Below, one piece after another: positions 55,147-63,965 of a DNA stretch of 64,000 nucleotides. The position numbers and the translations under genes are program-made. Source of the stretch: UBA1479 sp040216635 (GTDB taxonomy: Bacteria; Pseudomonadota; Alphaproteobacteria; Rhodospirillales; Casp-alpha2); assembly GCA_040216635.1 (NCBI GenBank), contig JAVJOU010000026.1:186001-250000 (forward strand), given 5' to 3'. A model generated the notes under the pieces. That model made no database searches. It saw nothing but the letters and a program-made list of their open reading frames with translations, and was not told the DNA's origin. The stretch's first letter is position 1. Each line of letters opens with the position of its first letter.

Positions 55147-55821
55147 TCAAACAGGTTGGTCCGGATAGGCCAGTTCATGGGTGTTGCGCCAATCGTCGGA
55201 GACATAATTGACGATCAGGGTCTGGCGCACGCCGCTGATGGGTTTGTTGCGGAAGCCGTGCCAGGTATCGGCACCCGGCACGAAGGTAAGCGCCCGGTTG
55301 CGCTTGTGCGGGGTCGGTCCGAAATAGTCTTCTTCCTTGGGCCCCGAATAGATGTCGGTGCCCCAGTCTTCGCCCTCGGGTGCTTGGGACAGATAGACCA
55401 GAAGGCTCAGCTTCTTGACCGAGATGTCCTTATGCGGATGCAGCCAGAAACCGTCGCGGTCCTGGGCGAATTCCAGGCGCAGATAGGTGCCGGACAGATC
55501 GATGCCGCACATGTTCTCGATGCGCTTGACCGTGCCCGGATCCTGAAAGCCCTCGGCGACCTGCTGGCAGACGTCGAATTCGGCGCGGCGGCCCGGATCG
55601 AAATAGCTGCGCGCGTCGTTGTTGGCGGCCCGCGCCCCCTTGGTGTAGTCCAGGCGCGGTGCATCGAAGGGCAGGGCACGGATGGCCTCGACCACCTCGT
55701 CCGTGAACACGTTGTCCAGAATCCAATGGGAAAACGGCTCGGTCCGAACCTCGCAATTGTCGAGGCTGGCCTGAATGGTTGCCGTGGTTTCTGAAACTGT
55801 GGTCATGGCGTGGTCCGTCAT
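55147..55821 (-). CDS. 2-oxoglutarate/Fe(II)-dependent oxygenase
   Basis: A 224-aa protein with a double-stranded beta-helix pattern. LHPHKDISVKKLSLLVYLS near residue 127 supplies the His-x-Asp iron ligands, and DTWHGF near residue 185 the distal His, with Arg in GVRQTL for 2-oxoglutarate. It resembles prolyl-hydroxylase-like oxygenases found near sugar or amino-acid modification genes. A start five codons later (55806) is possible. The substrate is unknown. It lies in a minus-strand series but with more than 100 bases to each neighbour. Confidence 0.8.
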   Translation of the reverse strand: MTDHAMTTVSETTATIQASLDNCEVRTEPFSHWILDNVFTDEVVEAIRALPFDAPRLDYTKGARAANNDARSYFDPGRRAEFDVCQQVAEGFQDPGTVKRIENMCGIDLSGTYLRLEFAQDRDGFWLHPHKDISVKKLSLLVYLSQAPEGEDWGTDIYSGPKEEDYFGPTPHKRNRALTFVPGADTWHGFRNKPISGVRQTLIVNYVSDDWRNTHELAYPDQPV

Positions 55822-55920
55822 CGCGTTTTTTGCGGGCCCGGAAACGATGGGCGGGCCTTTCTGTTAAATCCTTCTGCGAGGACCGTCAAACGTTCCGTCC
55901 ATCGCAATGCGCCGAAGCCG

Positions 55921-57183
55921 TTACAGGGCCTCGCCCCGCATCAGGCGCGGCAGTTCCCCGACCTCGCCCATGGCATGGCGCATGAAGACCTTTTTCAGAT
56001 CGGGCAGGGCATTGACCGCGCCCAGGCCCAGATCGCGCGCCAGGCGCACGGGCGCGATATCGTTGGAAAACAACCGGTTCAACACATCGGTCATGCCAAG
56101 CATCAGAGAGTTATCGAACCGGCGGCCGCGCTCGTAATCCTCAAGCACGGCGGACGATCCCAGGTCCAGGCCGACCCGGCGGGCATCGGCCAGCACCTCG
56201 GCCAGGACCGCGACATCGCGCAGCCCCATGTTCAGGCCCTGTCCCGCGATGGGGTGCATGCCGTGCAGCGCGTCCCCGGCCAAAACATACCGTTCGGCCA
56301 CGGCGCGTTCGGCCACGGAAAGCGCCAAGGGGTAGCTCCAACGCGGGCCGACCAGGGCGAGCGAGCCCAGGAAATCGCCGAACCGAAGCGCCAGTTCGGC
56401 CAGGAAATCATCGTCATCCAGGGCCATGATCGCCGGCGCCAGGTCGCGGCGTTCAGTCCAAACCAAGGACGACTGATGCTGTTCGCGCCCGGGCGGACCC
56501 TTGATCGGCAGGATCGCGAACGGCCCCGCCGCAAGAAAATGTTCATGGGCGATGCCGCCATGGGGGTGTTCGTGATCGACCGTGCAGACGATGCCCGTTT
56601 GATCATAAGTCCAGCCCGTGGCACGGATGCCGGCCCAGGTCCGCGTGCGCGATTGCCGCCCGTCGGCGCCGACGATCAGCGATGCCGTCAGCACCCGCCC
56701 GTCGCCCAGGGTCAGCGACGCCCGGGGGCCGGTCAGGTCCATGGCCGCAACGGATACGGGCGCTTCGACGGTCAGGTTTTCAGCCGCCTGCTGGGCATGG
56801 AACAGGGCGCGGCGGATAAAGCGGTTTTCGACCATGTAGCCGAACGGCGCGTCGCCCAGGGCGCTGTGATCGTAATGCAGGAACAGCAACGACCCCGCAT
56901 CGGCGACGCGGATGTCCCGGATCGGCGATGCGGTCGGGCGCAGGTCGTCCCACAGGCCGGCCGCAACCAGCACCCGATGGGTCGCCAGCGCAATCGCCGA
57001 GGCCCGGCCGTCGAACCCGTCGTCCAGCCCGGCCGCCGGATCGGCCCGGTCGACCAGGGTCACGCGCAGCCCCGCCTGCGCCAGCAGCACCGACAGAGTG
57101 CCGCCCACCAACCCGCCGCCGACGATCATAACGTCGGCCGAGCTGTCGGCAGGCCTGTCCGCGGGTCCGTTCGGTGGGGCCAT
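55921..57183 (-). CDS. UbiH/UbiF/COQ6-family ubiquinone biosynthesis FAD hydroxylase
   Basis: The ATG at 57183 has GGAG about ten bases upstream (420 aa); a start at 57309 would add 42 unrelated residues. The FAD motif MIVGGGLVGGTLS is near residue 18, VGADGRQSR near residue 163, and GDALHGMHPIAGQGLNMGLRD near residue 300. These enzymes hydroxylate the ubiquinone ring with NAD(P)H and oxygen. Which position (C1, C5 or C6) cannot be said. No other ubi gene is adjacent. Confidence 0.9.
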   Translation of the reverse strand: MAPPNGPADRPADSSADVMIVGGGLVGGTLSVLLAQAGLRVTLVDRADPAAGLDDGFDGRASAIALATHRVLVAAGLWDDLRPTASPIRDIRVADAGSLLFLHYDHSALGDAPFGYMVENRFIRRALFHAQQAAENLTVEAPVSVAAMDLTGPRASLTLGDGRVLTASLIVGADGRQSRTRTWAGIRATGWTYDQTGIVCTVDHEHPHGGIAHEHFLAAGPFAILPIKGPPGREQHQSSLVWTERRDLAPAIMALDDDDFLAELALRFGDFLGSLALVGPRWSYPLALSVAERAVAERYVLAGDALHGMHPIAGQGLNMGLRDVAVLAEVLADARRVGLDLGSSAVLEDYERGRRFDNSLMLGMTDVLNRLFSNDIAPVRLARDLGLGAVNALPDLKKVFMRHAMGEVGELPRLMRGEAL

Positions 57184-57543
57184 GGTGCGTTTCTCCAGCT
57201 TGGGCACGGCGGGGTTCCTGTCCGCCTTATAAACCCATTCGCCACGAACGCAGAATCTCCCCGCGGGTGATGAAAGTCCAGACGTCGTGTCTGTGTAATA
57301 TTTATGCAATTTCTAAATTTTGGGCATTATTTGTGCATAATATTGCAGCAGTCGTTCTCCAAAAATTCCCTTATCTACTTGATTACAAATACTAAAATCA
57401 CCTTTCCGGGATTCCGGCACGGTTCTTGAAATTGTGCGTTGCGAAATCGGGTCATGGGGCCCGGCACATTTTCGTCGGCGGGTGTCGGAGAGTTCCGCAC
57501 ACCCGACCGGGACGTGGCCAAAAAAGCGGAAAGGATTAACGAA
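57184..57543. other. Divergent intergenic region between ubiquinone hydroxylase and glnK
   Basis: These 360 bases are A+T-rich between 57300 and 57410 and hold the glnK promoter. A sigma-54-like element is at 57414-57430. A loose TGCA-N6-TGCA pair lies around 57335-57350, but the spacing does not fit the NtrC consensus. Apart from this I see no gene or stable hairpin. Confidence 0.5.
57414..57430 (+). promoter_or_regulatory. Candidate sigma-54 promoter of glnK-amtB
   Basis: The sequence CCGGCACGGTTCTTGAA matches the -24 box GGCACG, with the -12 TTG at the correct ten-base spacing, but the -12 GC is replaced by GA. It lies 114 bases before the glnK start. glnK-amtB operons are commonly NtrC/sigma-54 controlled, which supports the call. 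Confidence 0.4.
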
Positions 57544-57882
57544 ATGAAGCTGATCATGGCCGTGATTAAGCCGTTTAAGTTGGAGGAGGTTCGAGAAGCC
57601 CTCACGCCGCTCGGCGTGGAAGGTATGACCGTCAGTGAGGTCAAAGGCTTCGGACGCCAAAAGGGGCAAGCGGAAATCTACCGCGGCGCCGAATACATGG
57701 TGAACTTCCTGCCCAAAGTGAAGCTCGAGATCGCCGTCAAGGACGACCTCGTCGCCTCGATCGTCGAAACCATTCAGAAAACCGCCCAGACCGGCAAGAT
57801 CGGCGACGGCAAGGTTTTCGTCTACTCGCTTGAACAGGCCGTGCGAATCCGTACGGGCGAAGCAGGCGCGGATGCCCTTTAG
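57544..57882 (+). CDS. glnK: PII nitrogen regulatory protein
   Basis: A 112-aa PII protein with MKLIMAVIKPFKLEEVREAL at the N-terminus and the T-loop uridylylation site Tyr51 (GAEYMVNF). The C-terminal signature TGKIGDGKVFVYSLE is intact. It senses 2-oxoglutarate and ATP/ADP, and in the unmodified form it binds AmtB to block ammonium uptake. AAGGA precedes the start at normal spacing. A start at 57439 in the same frame is ruled out by conservation. amtB follows after 12 bases. glnB is the alternative name; the amtB linkage favours glnK. Confidence 0.96.
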   Translation: MKLIMAVIKPFKLEEVREALTPLGVEGMTVSEVKGFGRQKGQAEIYRGAEYMVNFLPKVKLEIAVKDDLVASIVETIQKTAQTGKIGDGKVFVYSLEQAVRIRTGEAGADAL

Positions 57883-57894
57883 GAGGTTTTCCAA

Positions 57895-59253
57895 ATGACC
57901 ATTGAAAATCTGAAACATATGTTTTCAAAGAGCGCCGCGCGTATGGCCGGCGTGATGGGGGCAGCCGTTCTGTTGCTTGCCATGTCCGGTTCGGCCCATG
58001 CCGAAGTTCCCGGCGAATCACAATTCGTGTTCAACACGTTCTCCTTCCTGGTGCACGGCTTCCTGGTCATGTGGATGGCCGCGGGCTTCGCCATGCTGGA
58101 AGCGGGTCTGGTGCGGACCAAAAACACCGCCATGCAGTGCCTGAAGAACGTCACGTTGTTTTCGATCGCGTCGATCATGTACTACCTGATCGGCTATAAC
58201 CTGATGTACGACGGTGTCGACGGCGGCTTCATGGGATCCATTTCCCTGTGGGGTCAGGACGACAGCGCGGCGGCGGCCGGCAAATTCGTCGGTGACGATG
58301 CGGTCGGCTATTCAGCCGCGTCCGACTTCTTCTTCCAGCTGGTGTTCGTCGCAACCGCGGCCTCGATCGTTTCCGGGACCGTGGCCGAACGCGTCAAGCT
58401 GTGGGCCTTCCTGATCTTCACGGTCGTGCTCACGGGCATCATCTACCCGATCCAGGGCTCCTGGCAGTGGGGCGGCGGCTGGCTTGCCGAGCTGGGCTTC
58501 GCCGACTTCGCCGGCTCGACCCTGGTGCATTCCACGGGCGGCTGGGCGGCCTTGACCGGCGCCATCATCATCGGGGCCCGTACGGGCAAGTACAGTGCCG
58601 ACGGCACCGTGCGGCCGATGCCGGGCGCCAACCTGCCCTTGGCCACACTGGGCACGTTCATCCTGTGGCTCGGCTGGTTCGGCTTCAACGGCGGCTCGCA
58701 GCTCGCCATGGGGTCCGCCGCGGATGCCATCGCGATCTCCAACATCTACATCAACACCAACATCGCCGCCGCCGGCGGGGTCGTTGCCACGGTCATCCTG
58801 ACCCAGCTGATCTACAAAAAGGTCGATCTGACCATGGCCCTGAACGGTGCCTTGGCCGGCCTGGTGTCGATCACCGCCGGTCCGGACACGCCGTCACTCG
58901 GCATGGCCATGATCATCGGTGCAATCGGCGGTGTGATCGTCGTGGTCTTCGTGCCGCTGCTGGACAAGCTGAAAATCGACGACGTGGTCGGCGCCATTCC
59001 TGTCCACCTGGTGGCCGGTATCTGGGGCACCATGGCGGTGCCGCTGACCAACAGCGATGCAACTTTCTACGCACAAGCCGTGGGTGTCGTTTCCATCGGC
59101 GCCTTCGTGATCGTCACCTCCGCCGTCATCTGGTTCGTCCTGAAGATGGTCATGGGTGTGCGGGTCACGCCGGAAGAAGAGGAATCGGGGCTCGACCAGA
59201 CCGAATGCGGTCTCGAGGCCTATCCCGAATTCCGGGGCTCACAAACCATCTAA
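57895..59253 (+). CDS. amtB: Ammonium transporter
   Basis: A 452-aa Amt protein with a cleavable-looking N-terminus (basic start, then VLLLAMSGSAHAE, about 37 residues) and eleven membrane spans. TFSFLVHGFLVMWMAAGFAMLEAGLVR-type opening segments and the two pore histidines (STLVHSTGG and PVHLVAGIWG) are present. AGGAGG sits eight bases before the ATG. Translation next to glnK supports PII-gated uptake. A terminator follows 25 bases after the stop. Confidence 0.96.
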   Translation: MTIENLKHMFSKSAARMAGVMGAAVLLLAMSGSAHAEVPGESQFVFNTFSFLVHGFLVMWMAAGFAMLEAGLVRTKNTAMQCLKNVTLFSIASIMYYLIGYNLMYDGVDGGFMGSISLWGQDDSAAAAGKFVGDDAVGYSAASDFFFQLVFVATAASIVSGTVAERVKLWAFLIFTVVLTGIIYPIQGSWQWGGGWLAELGFADFAGSTLVHSTGGWAALTGAIIIGARTGKYSADGTVRPMPGANLPLATLGTFILWLGWFGFNGGSQLAMGSAADAIAISNIYINTNIAAAGGVVATVILTQLIYKKVDLTMALNGALAGLVSITAGPDTPSLGMAMIIGAIGGVIVVVFVPLLDKLKIDDVVGAIPVHLVAGIWGTMAVPLTNSDATFYAQAVGVVSIGAFVIVTSAVIWFVLKMVMGVRVTPEEEESGLDQTECGLEAYPEFRGSQTI

Positions 59254-59278
59254 GTTCCTCCACACAACTCCTACTGAC

Positions 59279-59310
59279 GGGGCCGGAAGTTTTCTTCCGG
59301 CCCCTTTTTT
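59279..59310 (+). terminator. Rho-independent terminator after amtB
   Basis: An 11-bp perfect stem (GGGGCCGGAAG / CTTCCGGCCCC) with a TTTT loop is followed by six T residues. It closes the glnK-amtB operon. Confidence 0.93.
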
Positions 59311-59387
59311 ATCCAAGGCCCATGCTGTTTTCTTGTCTTTGCCGTGCCGGGCGATAGACTCCGCCCCACACCACACAGGGCCCGACC

Positions 59388-60575
59388 ATGCTCAACCCCC
59401 GCTATGACGACCTGCCGGTCTATCCTTTCGACCGCCTGCGCCGGCTGCTTGATGCCCATACGCCGGCCGCGGGCCTGGCGCCGATCTCGCTCGCCGTCGG
59501 CGATCCGACGTTCGATCCCCCGGCGGCCATCGCCGAAACCATGGCCGATAAATCCTCCTTATGGGGCCGCTATCCGGCAACCGACGGCACGCCCGATTTC
59601 CGCGCCGCCGCCGCCGGCTGGCTCGACCGGCGCTACGGCCTGGGGGCCGACATCGATCCGGAAAAACACATCCTGCCCGTGGTCGGCACACGCGAAGGCC
59701 TGGCCCTGGTCGCCAATCTGGTGGTCCCGCCGGAAAAGGCGGGCAAGCGCCCCCTGGTGGTCATGCCCAATCCCTGTTTCCATACCTATATGGCCGCCGC
59801 CGTGTTTTCCGGCGCCGAGCGCCGCCATCTGCCGGCAACGGCGGAAACGGGCTTCATGCCCGACCTGTCCCAAATGAGCGACGCCGACTGGGACCGCACG
59901 GCCCTGTTCTATCTATGCTCGCCGGGCAACCCGCAGGGCGGCGTGGCTTCCATGGGTTTGTTGATGGATGCCATCATCCTGGCCCGGCGCCACGATTTCG
60001 TTCTGGTCGTCGATGAATGCTATGCGGAAATCTACGACGCCTTTCCGCCGGCCGGCGCATTGGAAGCCTGCCGCGCCATCGACGGCAAATTCACCAACGT
60101 TCTGGTCTTTCATTCCCTGTCGAAACGGTCATCCGCCCCCGGCATGCGCTCGGGCTTCGTGGCCGGCGACCCCGAACTGATTTCCCGCTATCGCATGCTG
60201 CGCAACTATCTGGGCGCGCAGATGCCCCATCCGGCGCTTTATGCCTCGGCCCGGCTGTGGTCCGACGATTCGGACGCTTTTCGCTATCGGACCGCCTATC
60301 AGGGTCTGATTTCGACGGCCCAGGATGTGCTTGGCGAACGCTTCAATTTCTTCCGACCGGCCGGTGGATTTTTTCTTTGGCTGAATGTCGGAAACGGTGA
60401 AGAAGCAGCCCTAAAGCTTTGGAAAGACGCGGCAATTCGGGTTCTGCCCGGGGCCTATATGAGCGAGGCCGAAGCCGACGGCAGCAACCCCGGTCAGGCC
60501 TTTATCCGCGTTGCCCTGGTACATCAGCAATCAACCATAGAGACTGCCTTAAGAAGGCTTGTTAAGGTCTTGTAA
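59388..60575 (+). CDS. dapC: N-succinyldiaminopimelate aminotransferase (class I/II)
   Basis: A 395-aa fold-type I aminotransferase. LAVGDPTFDPP near residue 34, YPATDGTPDFR near residue 65, SPGNPQGGV near residue 183, and the PLP lysine in SLSKRSSAPGMRSGF near residue 246 follow the DapC pattern. DapC makes N-succinyl-LL-diaminopimelate for lysine and peptidoglycan. The SLSKRS motif favours DapC over aspartate aminotransferase. It precedes ftsK by 24 bases, so the two may be cotranscribed. Confidence 0.87.
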   Translation: MLNPRYDDLPVYPFDRLRRLLDAHTPAAGLAPISLAVGDPTFDPPAAIAETMADKSSLWGRYPATDGTPDFRAAAAGWLDRRYGLGADIDPEKHILPVVGTREGLALVANLVVPPEKAGKRPLVVMPNPCFHTYMAAAVFSGAERRHLPATAETGFMPDLSQMSDADWDRTALFYLCSPGNPQGGVASMGLLMDAIILARRHDFVLVVDECYAEIYDAFPPAGALEACRAIDGKFTNVLVFHSLSKRSSAPGMRSGFVAGDPELISRYRMLRNYLGAQMPHPALYASARLWSDDSDAFRYRTAYQGLISTAQDVLGERFNFFRPAGGFFLWLNVGNGEEAALKLWKDAAIRVLPGAYMSEAEADGSNPGQAFIRVALVHQQSTIETALRRLVKVL

Positions 60576-60599
60576 ACCTTAATAACCTAGAAGTCGCTT

Positions 60600-63029
60600 A
60601 TGGCAGCGTCACAGCAAACCTCCGGTCTGGTCCACCTGTTCCCGCAAGGAACGGGGGCTTTCGTGCGCCGCCGCCTGGCCGAACTGGCCGGCGCGGCCTT
60701 ATTCATCGTCGGCGCCGGGGGCGGGGCCGCCTTGGTCACCTTTCATGCGGGCGACCCGTCCCTCAACACGGCTTCGGGCGATGCGGTACAGAACCTGCTG
60801 GGCCGGCCCGGCGCCGTTGTCGCCGATCTGGGCCTGCAGCTGTTCGGGGTGATCGCCGTCGTTCTGCCGCTGGTGGCCCTGGCCTGGGGCTGGTCCTTGA
60901 TGCGCATGCGCAGGCTGGGCAGTCTGACGCTGCGCCTGCTGTTCCTTTTGATCGCCCTGCTGGGCCTGACCCTGGCCATGGCGCCGCTCGACCGGCCGGA
61001 AACCTGGCCGCTGGCCACGGGCCTGGGCGGCGTGGCCGGCAACATGGCGTTCGACGGCCTGTTCCGCCTGTTGGGCCACCTGCATCTGAACATTCCCGGC
61101 GAATGGCTGGGCAGCGCCGCCGCCGTGATCGGCACCGTGGCCTTTATCTGCGCCCTTGGGTTTTCCCGGCGCGATTGGGCCGCCGGCCTGCGCGCCGTGC
61201 TCGGCACGGCCCTCGGCCTGTTTCTTGCCCTGCGGACGGCGGTCCGCTGGACCGCCGACATGGCGGGGCGCATGAAGAACACGGACGTCCTTGACCTGGA
61301 CGGCCCGATCGCGGCCGATCCCCTGGACGACGACATCGACGATACCGCAACCGCAACGCCGCCCGCCCGCGAGCGCGCCGCCGTCGACAGCCAGCCCAAA
61401 AAGGGCAAAGGCCTGATCGCGCGGGCGCGCGAACGCAAGGCCGCCAAATCCAAAAAGGCGCTGATTCAGCCGCCCGCCGCCAAGCCCAAGGCCGCGAAGA
61501 AGGCCAACAACCAGCGCTCCCTGGATCTGGGCGGTGACGGCACCTACCGGGGCCCCACATTGGACCTGTTGAGCGGACCCGACGTGATCCAAGGCCCGGC
61601 CCATGATCCGGACAAATTGGCCCAGAATGCCCAATATCTGGCATCGGTCCTCGACGATTTCGGCGTCAAGGGCGAGATCGTCAAGGTCCGCCCCGGCCCC
61701 GTGGTCACCCTGTACGAACTGGAACCCGCCCCCGGCACCAAGACATCGCGCGTGGTCGGCCTGTCCGACGACATCGCGCGTTCCATGTCGGCGATCAGCG
61801 TGCGCATCGCCGTCGTGCCCGGGCGCAGCGTGATCGGGATCGAATTGCCGAACCAGGACCGGGAAGGCGTGCATCTGCGCGAATTGCTGGCTTCTCAGTC
61901 GTTCGACAAGACCAAATCCAAACTGCCCCTGACCCTGGGCAAGGATATCGGCGGCCAACCGGTGATCGCCGATCTGGCGACCATGCCGCATCTGCTGATC
62001 GCCGGCACCACCGGATCGGGCAAATCGGTCGGCATGAACGCCATGGTGCTGTCGTTGCTGTACCGCCTCAGCCCCGAACAGTGCCGGTTCATCATGATCG
62101 ACCCCAAGATGCTGGAACTGTCGGTCTATGAAGGCATCCCCCATCTGCTGACGCCGGTCGTGACCGACCCCAAGAAAGCCGTGGTCGCGTTAAAATGGAC
62201 CGTGCGCGAGATGGAAGAACGCTATCGCGCCATGTCGCAGCTGGGCGTGCGCAATGTAGAGGGCTATAACGCCCGCATCGCCGAGGCCCAGAAAAAAGGC
62301 GAGGTGCTGTCGCGCCGGGTCCAGACCGGGTTTGACGCCGAGGGCCGCCCCGTGTTCGAAGATCAGCCGCTCGGCACCGATCCCCTGCCCTTTATCGTGG
62401 TCGTGGTCGACGAAATGGCCGACCTGATGCTGGTCGCGGGCAAGGACGTGGAAGCCGCCATCCAGCGCCTGGCGCAGATGGCGCGGGCCGCGGGCATCCA
62501 CATCATGATGGCCACGCAGCGCCCGTCCGTGGACGTCATCACCGGCACCATCAAGGCCAACTTCCCGACCCGCATTTCCTTCCAGGTCACGTCCAAGATC
62601 GACAGCCGCACCATCCTGGGCGAACAGGGGGCGGAACAGCTTCTGGGCCGTGGCGACATGCTGTACATGGCCGGCGGCGGGCGCATCACCCGCGTGCACG
62701 GGCCCTTCGTGTCCGACGACGAGGTCGAACAGGTCGTCAGCCACCTGAAATCCCAGGGCACGCCCGAATATATCGAAGACGTTACCCGCGACGACGAAAC
62801 GGGCGACATGGGGGCTGCCGGCGGCAGCGGCGATTCCGGCGATGCCCTGTATGACGAGGCGGTCGCCCTGGTCGCCCGTGAAGGCAAAGCATCAACCAGT
62901 TTCGTGCAGCGCCATCTGCAGATCGGCTATAACCGGGCCGCCCGCCTGATCGAACGCATGGAAAGCCAGGGCGTGGTCAGCCCCGCCGACCGCGTCGGCC
63001 GGCGCGAGGTTCTGGTCGGCACGCACTGA
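60600..63029 (+). CDS. ftsK: DNA translocase FtsK
   Basis: An 809-aa FtsK with four N-terminal membrane spans (to about residue 205), a short charged Pro/Lys/Ala-rich linker (around 240-305), then the motor. Walker A GTTGSGKS is near residue 470 and Walker B VVVVDEMADLM near residue 598. The C-terminal winged-helix gamma domain (from about 745, YDEAVALVAREGKASTSFVQ) recognises KOPS sequences. It pumps chromosome DNA through the septum for dimer resolution. The linker is much shorter than in E. coli, as is usual for alphaproteobacteria. Confidence 0.97.
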   Translation: MAASQQTSGLVHLFPQGTGAFVRRRLAELAGAALFIVGAGGGAALVTFHAGDPSLNTASGDAVQNLLGRPGAVVADLGLQLFGVIAVVLPLVALAWGWSLMRMRRLGSLTLRLLFLLIALLGLTLAMAPLDRPETWPLATGLGGVAGNMAFDGLFRLLGHLHLNIPGEWLGSAAAVIGTVAFICALGFSRRDWAAGLRAVLGTALGLFLALRTAVRWTADMAGRMKNTDVLDLDGPIAADPLDDDIDDTATATPPARERAAVDSQPKKGKGLIARARERKAAKSKKALIQPPAAKPKAAKKANNQRSLDLGGDGTYRGPTLDLLSGPDVIQGPAHDPDKLAQNAQYLASVLDDFGVKGEIVKVRPGPVVTLYELEPAPGTKTSRVVGLSDDIARSMSAISVRIAVVPGRSVIGIELPNQDREGVHLRELLASQSFDKTKSKLPLTLGKDIGGQPVIADLATMPHLLIAGTTGSGKSVGMNAMVLSLLYRLSPEQCRFIMIDPKMLELSVYEGIPHLLTPVVTDPKKAVVALKWTVREMEERYRAMSQLGVRNVEGYNARIAEAQKKGEVLSRRVQTGFDAEGRPVFEDQPLGTDPLPFIVVVVDEMADLMLVAGKDVEAAIQRLAQMARAAGIHIMMATQRPSVDVITGTIKANFPTRISFQVTSKIDSRTILGEQGAEQLLGRGDMLYMAGGGRITRVHGPFVSDDEVEQVVSHLKSQGTPEYIEDVTRDDETGDMGAAGGSGDSGDALYDEAVALVAREGKASTSFVQRHLQIGYNRAARLIERMESQGVVSPADRVGRREVLVGTH

Positions 63030-63079
63030 TCCGCAATCCCCGGGTTTACCCGGGCGCCCGACGGGCCTACATATCGTCC

Positions 63080-63760
63080 ATGAACATTCGTGTTTTTTCC
63101 CGCATCCGCCATGCCGCCTGTCCCGGCCTTTGCCTGTGGCTTCTGGCTGCGGTCCTGTTGGCCGTCTCCCCGCCGGCCCTGGCCCAGGGCGATGCCCAGG
63201 AAATCACCCTTAACGCCCAGCAGCGCGCCCTGGTCAAACGGGTCGAAACCTACCTCAACGGCATCACGACCCTGCAGTCCAAGTTCTTTCAGCAGACATC
63301 GACCAATGAATTCGCCGAAGGCGAGATCTATCTGTCCCGGCCCGGCCAACTCCGCATCGAATACAAGCCGCCCAACCATATTCTGATCGTCGCCAAGGGC
63401 GAATTCCTGAGCTACATCGACAAGGAGCTCAAGAACGTCACCTATATTCCGGTCGAAGACACCCCGGCGGCGTTTCTGCTCAGCGGACGGATCAGCCTGG
63501 ACCCGAAACGGGTCGCCTTTCACGAAGCCACCCAAGAAAACGGCGCGATCTTCATCTCCGTGGCGGAGCGGGATCAGCCCTTCGCCGGGCGATTGACCCT
63601 GATTTTCCGGGCCAATCCGCTGAGTTTACGCAAATGGACCGTGGTCGACGCTCAAGGAACGATCACCGATATCGTCCTGACCGACCCGTTTTACGGCGGC
63701 CGGATCGACCCCAAGCAGTTCGAATTCGTCGAATACGAACGCGAGCGCAGCGGAGAATAG
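63080..63760 (+). CDS. lolA: Outer-membrane lipoprotein carrier protein
   Basis: A 226-aa periplasmic protein with a signal peptide of about 35 residues ending ALA before QGDAQE. The mature part has VETYLNGITTLQSKFFQQT and GEIYLSRPGQLRIEYKPPN, the LolA strand pattern, then VYEDTPA-like and FYGGRIDPKQFEF ends. It carries lipoproteins from LolCDE to the outer membrane. It follows ftsK by 50 bases, a common alphaproteobacterial arrangement. Confidence 0.92.
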   Translation: MNIRVFSRIRHAACPGLCLWLLAAVLLAVSPPALAQGDAQEITLNAQQRALVKRVETYLNGITTLQSKFFQQTSTNEFAEGEIYLSRPGQLRIEYKPPNHILIVAKGEFLSYIDKELKNVTYIPVEDTPAAFLLSGRISLDPKRVAFHEATQENGAIFISVAERDQPFAGRLTLIFRANPLSLRKWTVVDAQGTITDIVLTDPFYGGRIDPKQFEFVEYERERSGE

Positions 63761-63875
63761 GGCCCGCGGCATAAGTCATGCGTTAATTGCATAGCTGATA
63801 GAGCATTTTCGCCCTGGTATCCCGCGCCAATCTACCCAATATAAATCTTATACAGCGCGGCCCAAATGCTGCGCC

Positions 63876-63965
63876 GCCGGACGACGCGCCCCCCTCGCCG
63901 TCCGGCATCTCCATAAATGGAGACGAAGCGCCCGGCACCCTCCCCCGCCGGGCGCTTCCCTTTTT
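63876..63965 (+). ncRNA. Candidate small RNA or structured 3' region with C-rich loops
   Basis: Three hairpins stand in tandem: GCCGGACG/CGTCCGGC (63876-63883 with 63899-63906), TCTCCAT/ATGGAGA (63908-63923), and a 12-bp terminator stem. The loops of the first and third are C-rich with a central T (gcgcccccctcgc and accctccccc), like the anti-Shine-Dalgarno loops of alphaproteobacterial sRNAs. I found no firm promoter; TATAAA at 63840 is a possible -10. It could equally be the lolA 3' end. Confidence 0.4.
63925..63965 (+). terminator. Rho-independent terminator downstream of lolA
   Basis: A perfect 12-bp inverted repeat (GAAGCGCCCGGC / GCCGGGCGCTTC) with a ten-base C-rich loop is followed by CC and five T residues. 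It ends the lolA unit or the candidate small RNA. Confidence 0.88.

Noticed and set aside
57335..57350. NtrC binding site upstream of glnK
   Set aside because: The TGCA half-sites are spaced by six bases, unlike the longer spacing and flanking C/G of the NtrC consensus.
60699..62144. 481-codon minus-strand frame across ftsK
   Set aside because: It lies wholly within ftsK, is rich in Gln/Gly/His/Ala typical of antisense of GC-rich genes, and shows no domain.
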